Source of the DNA: Ferroplasma acidarmanus Fer1
GTDB taxonomy: Archaea > Thermoplasmatota > Thermoplasmata > Thermoplasmatales > Thermoplasmataceae
Assembly (NCBI RefSeq): GCF_000152265.2
Contig: NC_021592.1
Location: 372,001-436,000 of the forward strand
Direction: 5' to 3'
Length of the DNA: 64,000 bases
Part shown: piece after piece, positions 62,232 to 64,000 of the stretch
Position numbering within the stretch: position 1 is the stretch's first letter
Layout: every line of letters starts with the position of its first letter
The notes under the pieces: generated by a model
Database searches by the model: none
Seen by the model: the letters and a program-made list of their open reading frames with translations, nothing else
What the model was told of the DNA's origin: nothing
Position numbers and translations under genes: made by a program

Positions 62232-63950
62232 ATGTCAAACTCGGAAATAGCTGGGATTTTTGAAAATTTATACAATATTTTAAGCATTGATGAAAAAACA
62301 AAATTTGAAGCCCTGGCATACCAGAGGGTGGCAAGGGAATTGCAATCAATGCCGGATGATGTTTCTGATCTCTATGATAAATATGGCATTGATGGATTAA
62401 TGAAAATTCCCGGTGTTGGCAAGGGAATCACACAGCATATAATAGAATACCTGAAAACCGGAAAAATAGAAAAATATGAAAAAATTAAAAGTGAATACCC
62501 TATTGATTTTGGAGATTTATTCCGGATAGAAGGATTAGGGCCTAAAAAAGCAATATTACTGTATAAAAAGCTCGGCATAAAAAATTTAAATGATTTAAAA
62601 AAAGCTGCAGAAGAACATAAAATAGCAGATATCCCCGGCTTTGGGAAAAAAAGCGAAGAATTAATATTAAAGAATATTTCAATGCTGGCTTCGTTGCACG
62701 GTAGAATTTTGCTTGCCCAGGGATTAAATGAGGCAAGAAAAATCATTTCATATTTAACAAAAAGTGATTTTATAGACAGATGCTTTATCGCCGGGTCAAC
62801 AAGAAGAATGAAAGAGACTCTGGGGGACATTGATATACTGGCAACATCGAAAGATAGCAAAAAAACTATGGATTTATTTATAAATTTTGAGGATGCAAGG
62901 TCAGTAGTGGTAAAAGGTGAGACAAAAACAACAATTCTATTAAGCACCGGTGTTACCTGCGACCTGCGTGTTATCAACGATGTAAGCTCTGGTGCTGCAT
63001 TGCAATATTTTACTGGCAGCAAAGACCACAATATAAAGATAAGAAAAATAGCAATAGGCAATAATTATAAGTTGAATGAATACGGCCTCTTTTATAATGA
63101 TAGCAATATAGCAGCCGGTAAGGATGAAAAATTCATATACAACAGGCTAAATATGGATTATATACCTCCAGAAATGCGTGAAGACCGTGGTGAGATAGAA
63201 CTGGCATTGCAACACAGGGTACCGGAATTAATAAGTTTAAATGACATAAAGGGAGATTTGCATTTGCATACAAAGGAAAGCGATGGCCTGAACACAACGG
63301 AAGAGATGGTTAATGCTGCACTGGAAAAGCGTTATGAATATATTGCAATGACAAACCACACAAAAAATCTAAAAATAGCCCATGGAATGGGAGATCAGGA
63401 TTTTATCAAATATTTTGATACAGTAGATAAATTAAATCAGAAATATAAGATAAAAATATTGAAAGGCGCAGAAGTTGATATCTTAAAGGATGGCTCACTG
63501 GATTTAAAGGATGAAACACTGGGACAGATGGATTGCGTAATTGCTTCTGTCCATATGAATACCTCAATGGGAAAGGAAGATATGACACAGAGAGTAATAA
63601 ACGCAATAAAAACTGGTAAGGTAAATATCCTGGGGCACCCAACCGGAAGGTTGATTAATAAAAGACCGCCATATGAAATAGATTTAGATGAGGTCTCAAA
63701 ATACTGTGAAAAATATAAAACTGCACTGGAAATTAATTCCTCTCCGGAGAGATTAGATTTAAACGATGAAAACATTCTAAAAACCTCGAAGTACAATGTT
63801 TATTATTCAATAAACACGGATTCGCATAACATTTACGGGTATGATTTTATGGAATTGGGCGTTGGAACCGCAAGAAGGGGATGGCTCGGAAAGGAAAAAG
63901 TAATAAATACAATGGATTTAAATGGCCTGATGAAGTTTTTAAAAAAATAA
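62232..63950 (+). CDS. polX: DNA polymerase X family protein with PHP domain
   Basis: The protein has 572 residues and the bacterial-type PolX plan. The N-terminal 8-kDa-like and helix-hairpin-helix domains include MKIPGVGKGITQHIIEYLKT and FRIEGLGPKKAILLYKKL. Catalytic aspartates lie in TLGDIDILATSKD near residues 197-209 and in TGVTCDLRVI. The C-terminal PHP exonuclease has KGDLHLHTKESDGLNTTEE near 338-356, MTNHTKNLKIAHGM and GHPTGRL. It fills gaps in base-excision repair and may trim 3' ends. It is isolated, with 151 nt between its start and the divergent purH. Confidence 0.92.
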   Translation: MSNSEIAGIFENLYNILSIDEKTKFEALAYQRVARELQSMPDDVSDLYDKYGIDGLMKIPGVGKGITQHIIEYLKTGKIEKYEKIKSEYPIDFGDLFRIEGLGPKKAILLYKKLGIKNLNDLKKAAEEHKIADIPGFGKKSEELILKNISMLASLHGRILLAQGLNEARKIISYLTKSDFIDRCFIAGSTRRMKETLGDIDILATSKDSKKTMDLFINFEDARSVVVKGETKTTILLSTGVTCDLRVINDVSSGAALQYFTGSKDHNIKIRKIAIGNNYKLNEYGLFYNDSNIAAGKDEKFIYNRLNMDYIPPEMREDRGEIELALQHRVPELISLNDIKGDLHLHTKESDGLNTTEEMVNAALEKRYEYIAMTNHTKNLKIAHGMGDQDFIKYFDTVDKLNQKYKIKILKGAEVDILKDGSLDLKDETLGQMDCVIASVHMNTSMGKEDMTQRVINAIKTGKVNILGHPTGRLINKRPPYEIDLDEVSKYCEKYKTALEINSSPERLDLNDENILKTSKYNVYYSINTDSHNIYGYDFMELGVGTARRGWLGKEKVINTMDLNGLMKFLKK

Positions 63951-64000
63951 TTATTTAATAAACTGCATCTTAATTGTTTATTTTAATAACCATGAATATT

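Noticed and set aside
1-64000. CRISPR array or cas genes
   Set aside because: No regularly spaced direct repeats of 24-37 bases and no Cas-like proteins were seen.

Overview
The window comes from an AT-rich archaeon of the order Thermoplasmatales (Ferroplasma, Acidiplasma, Cuniculiplasma or a close relative; the genus cannot be fixed by eye). The signs are a thermopsin-family secreted protein, an archaeal 7S SRP RNA, TATA-box promoters with short or absent leaders, an archaeal type IA topoisomerase with several zinc fingers, a CobY-like nucleotidyltransferase, TrmB, PadR and HxlR regulators, and many acyl-CoA, amino-acid and MFS genes typical of acidophilic heterotrophs. Gene density is high, and most GC-rich islands in the AT-rich background turn out to be RNA genes.

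Region by region. 0-6.8 kb: a glycosyltransferase and a metallo-hydrolase, then a minus-strand block of an adenine methyltransferase, a DUF72 protein and a three-gene cassette (two-TM pilin-like protein, polytopic membrane protein, VirB4/HerA-like ATPase) laid out like the crenarchaeal Ced DNA-import system. 6.9-18.5 kb: acyl-CoA dehydrogenase plus AMP-forming ligase, MFS and MBL proteins, an unassigned structured RNA near 13.3-13.45 kb, DUF302, Rieske and enoyl-CoA hydratase genes, and an MFS exporter / exported protein / PadR-like run. 18.7-21.3 kb: cobalamin genes cobK-cbiC-cbiD behind a zinc-ribbon gene. 21.4-29.2 kb: two APC permeases, isocitrate dehydrogenase, and a fused E1 alpha-beta 2-oxoacid dehydrogenase followed by a free lipoyl-domain protein. 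29.2-36.4 kb: thermopsin-like protein and an acyl-CoA group (hydratase, a 4-hydroxybutyryl-CoA dehydratase homologue lacking its Fe-S cysteines, ligase, exporter). 36.5-42.4 kb: DinB, DUF309, CoaBC, TrmB-like regulator, endonuclease IV, DUF1015 and tRNA-Thr.

42.4-45 kb is an accessory stretch behind tRNA-Thr. 45-50.4 kb is ordinary: UbiD, methyltransferase, CobY-like, SRP RNA, HD phosphohydrolase. 50.6-52 kb carries an unusual tRNA-Leu and a second accessory cassette. 52.2-64 kb holds a helicase-nuclease, a beta-helix protein, tRNA-Val, TopA, a presenilin-like protease, PurH and PolX.

The two most interesting systems are (1) the Ced-like DNA-transfer cassette in a euryarchaeon and (2) two paralogous cassettes, each lying near a tRNA gene, that pair a hydrophobic glycine-rich, two-cysteine C-terminal peptide with a small two-TM protein 9-10 nt downstream. 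The second looks like an undescribed archaeocin with its immunity protein. Also notable are the structured RNA at about 13,311-13,442 and a tRNA-Leu whose anticodon reads AAG.
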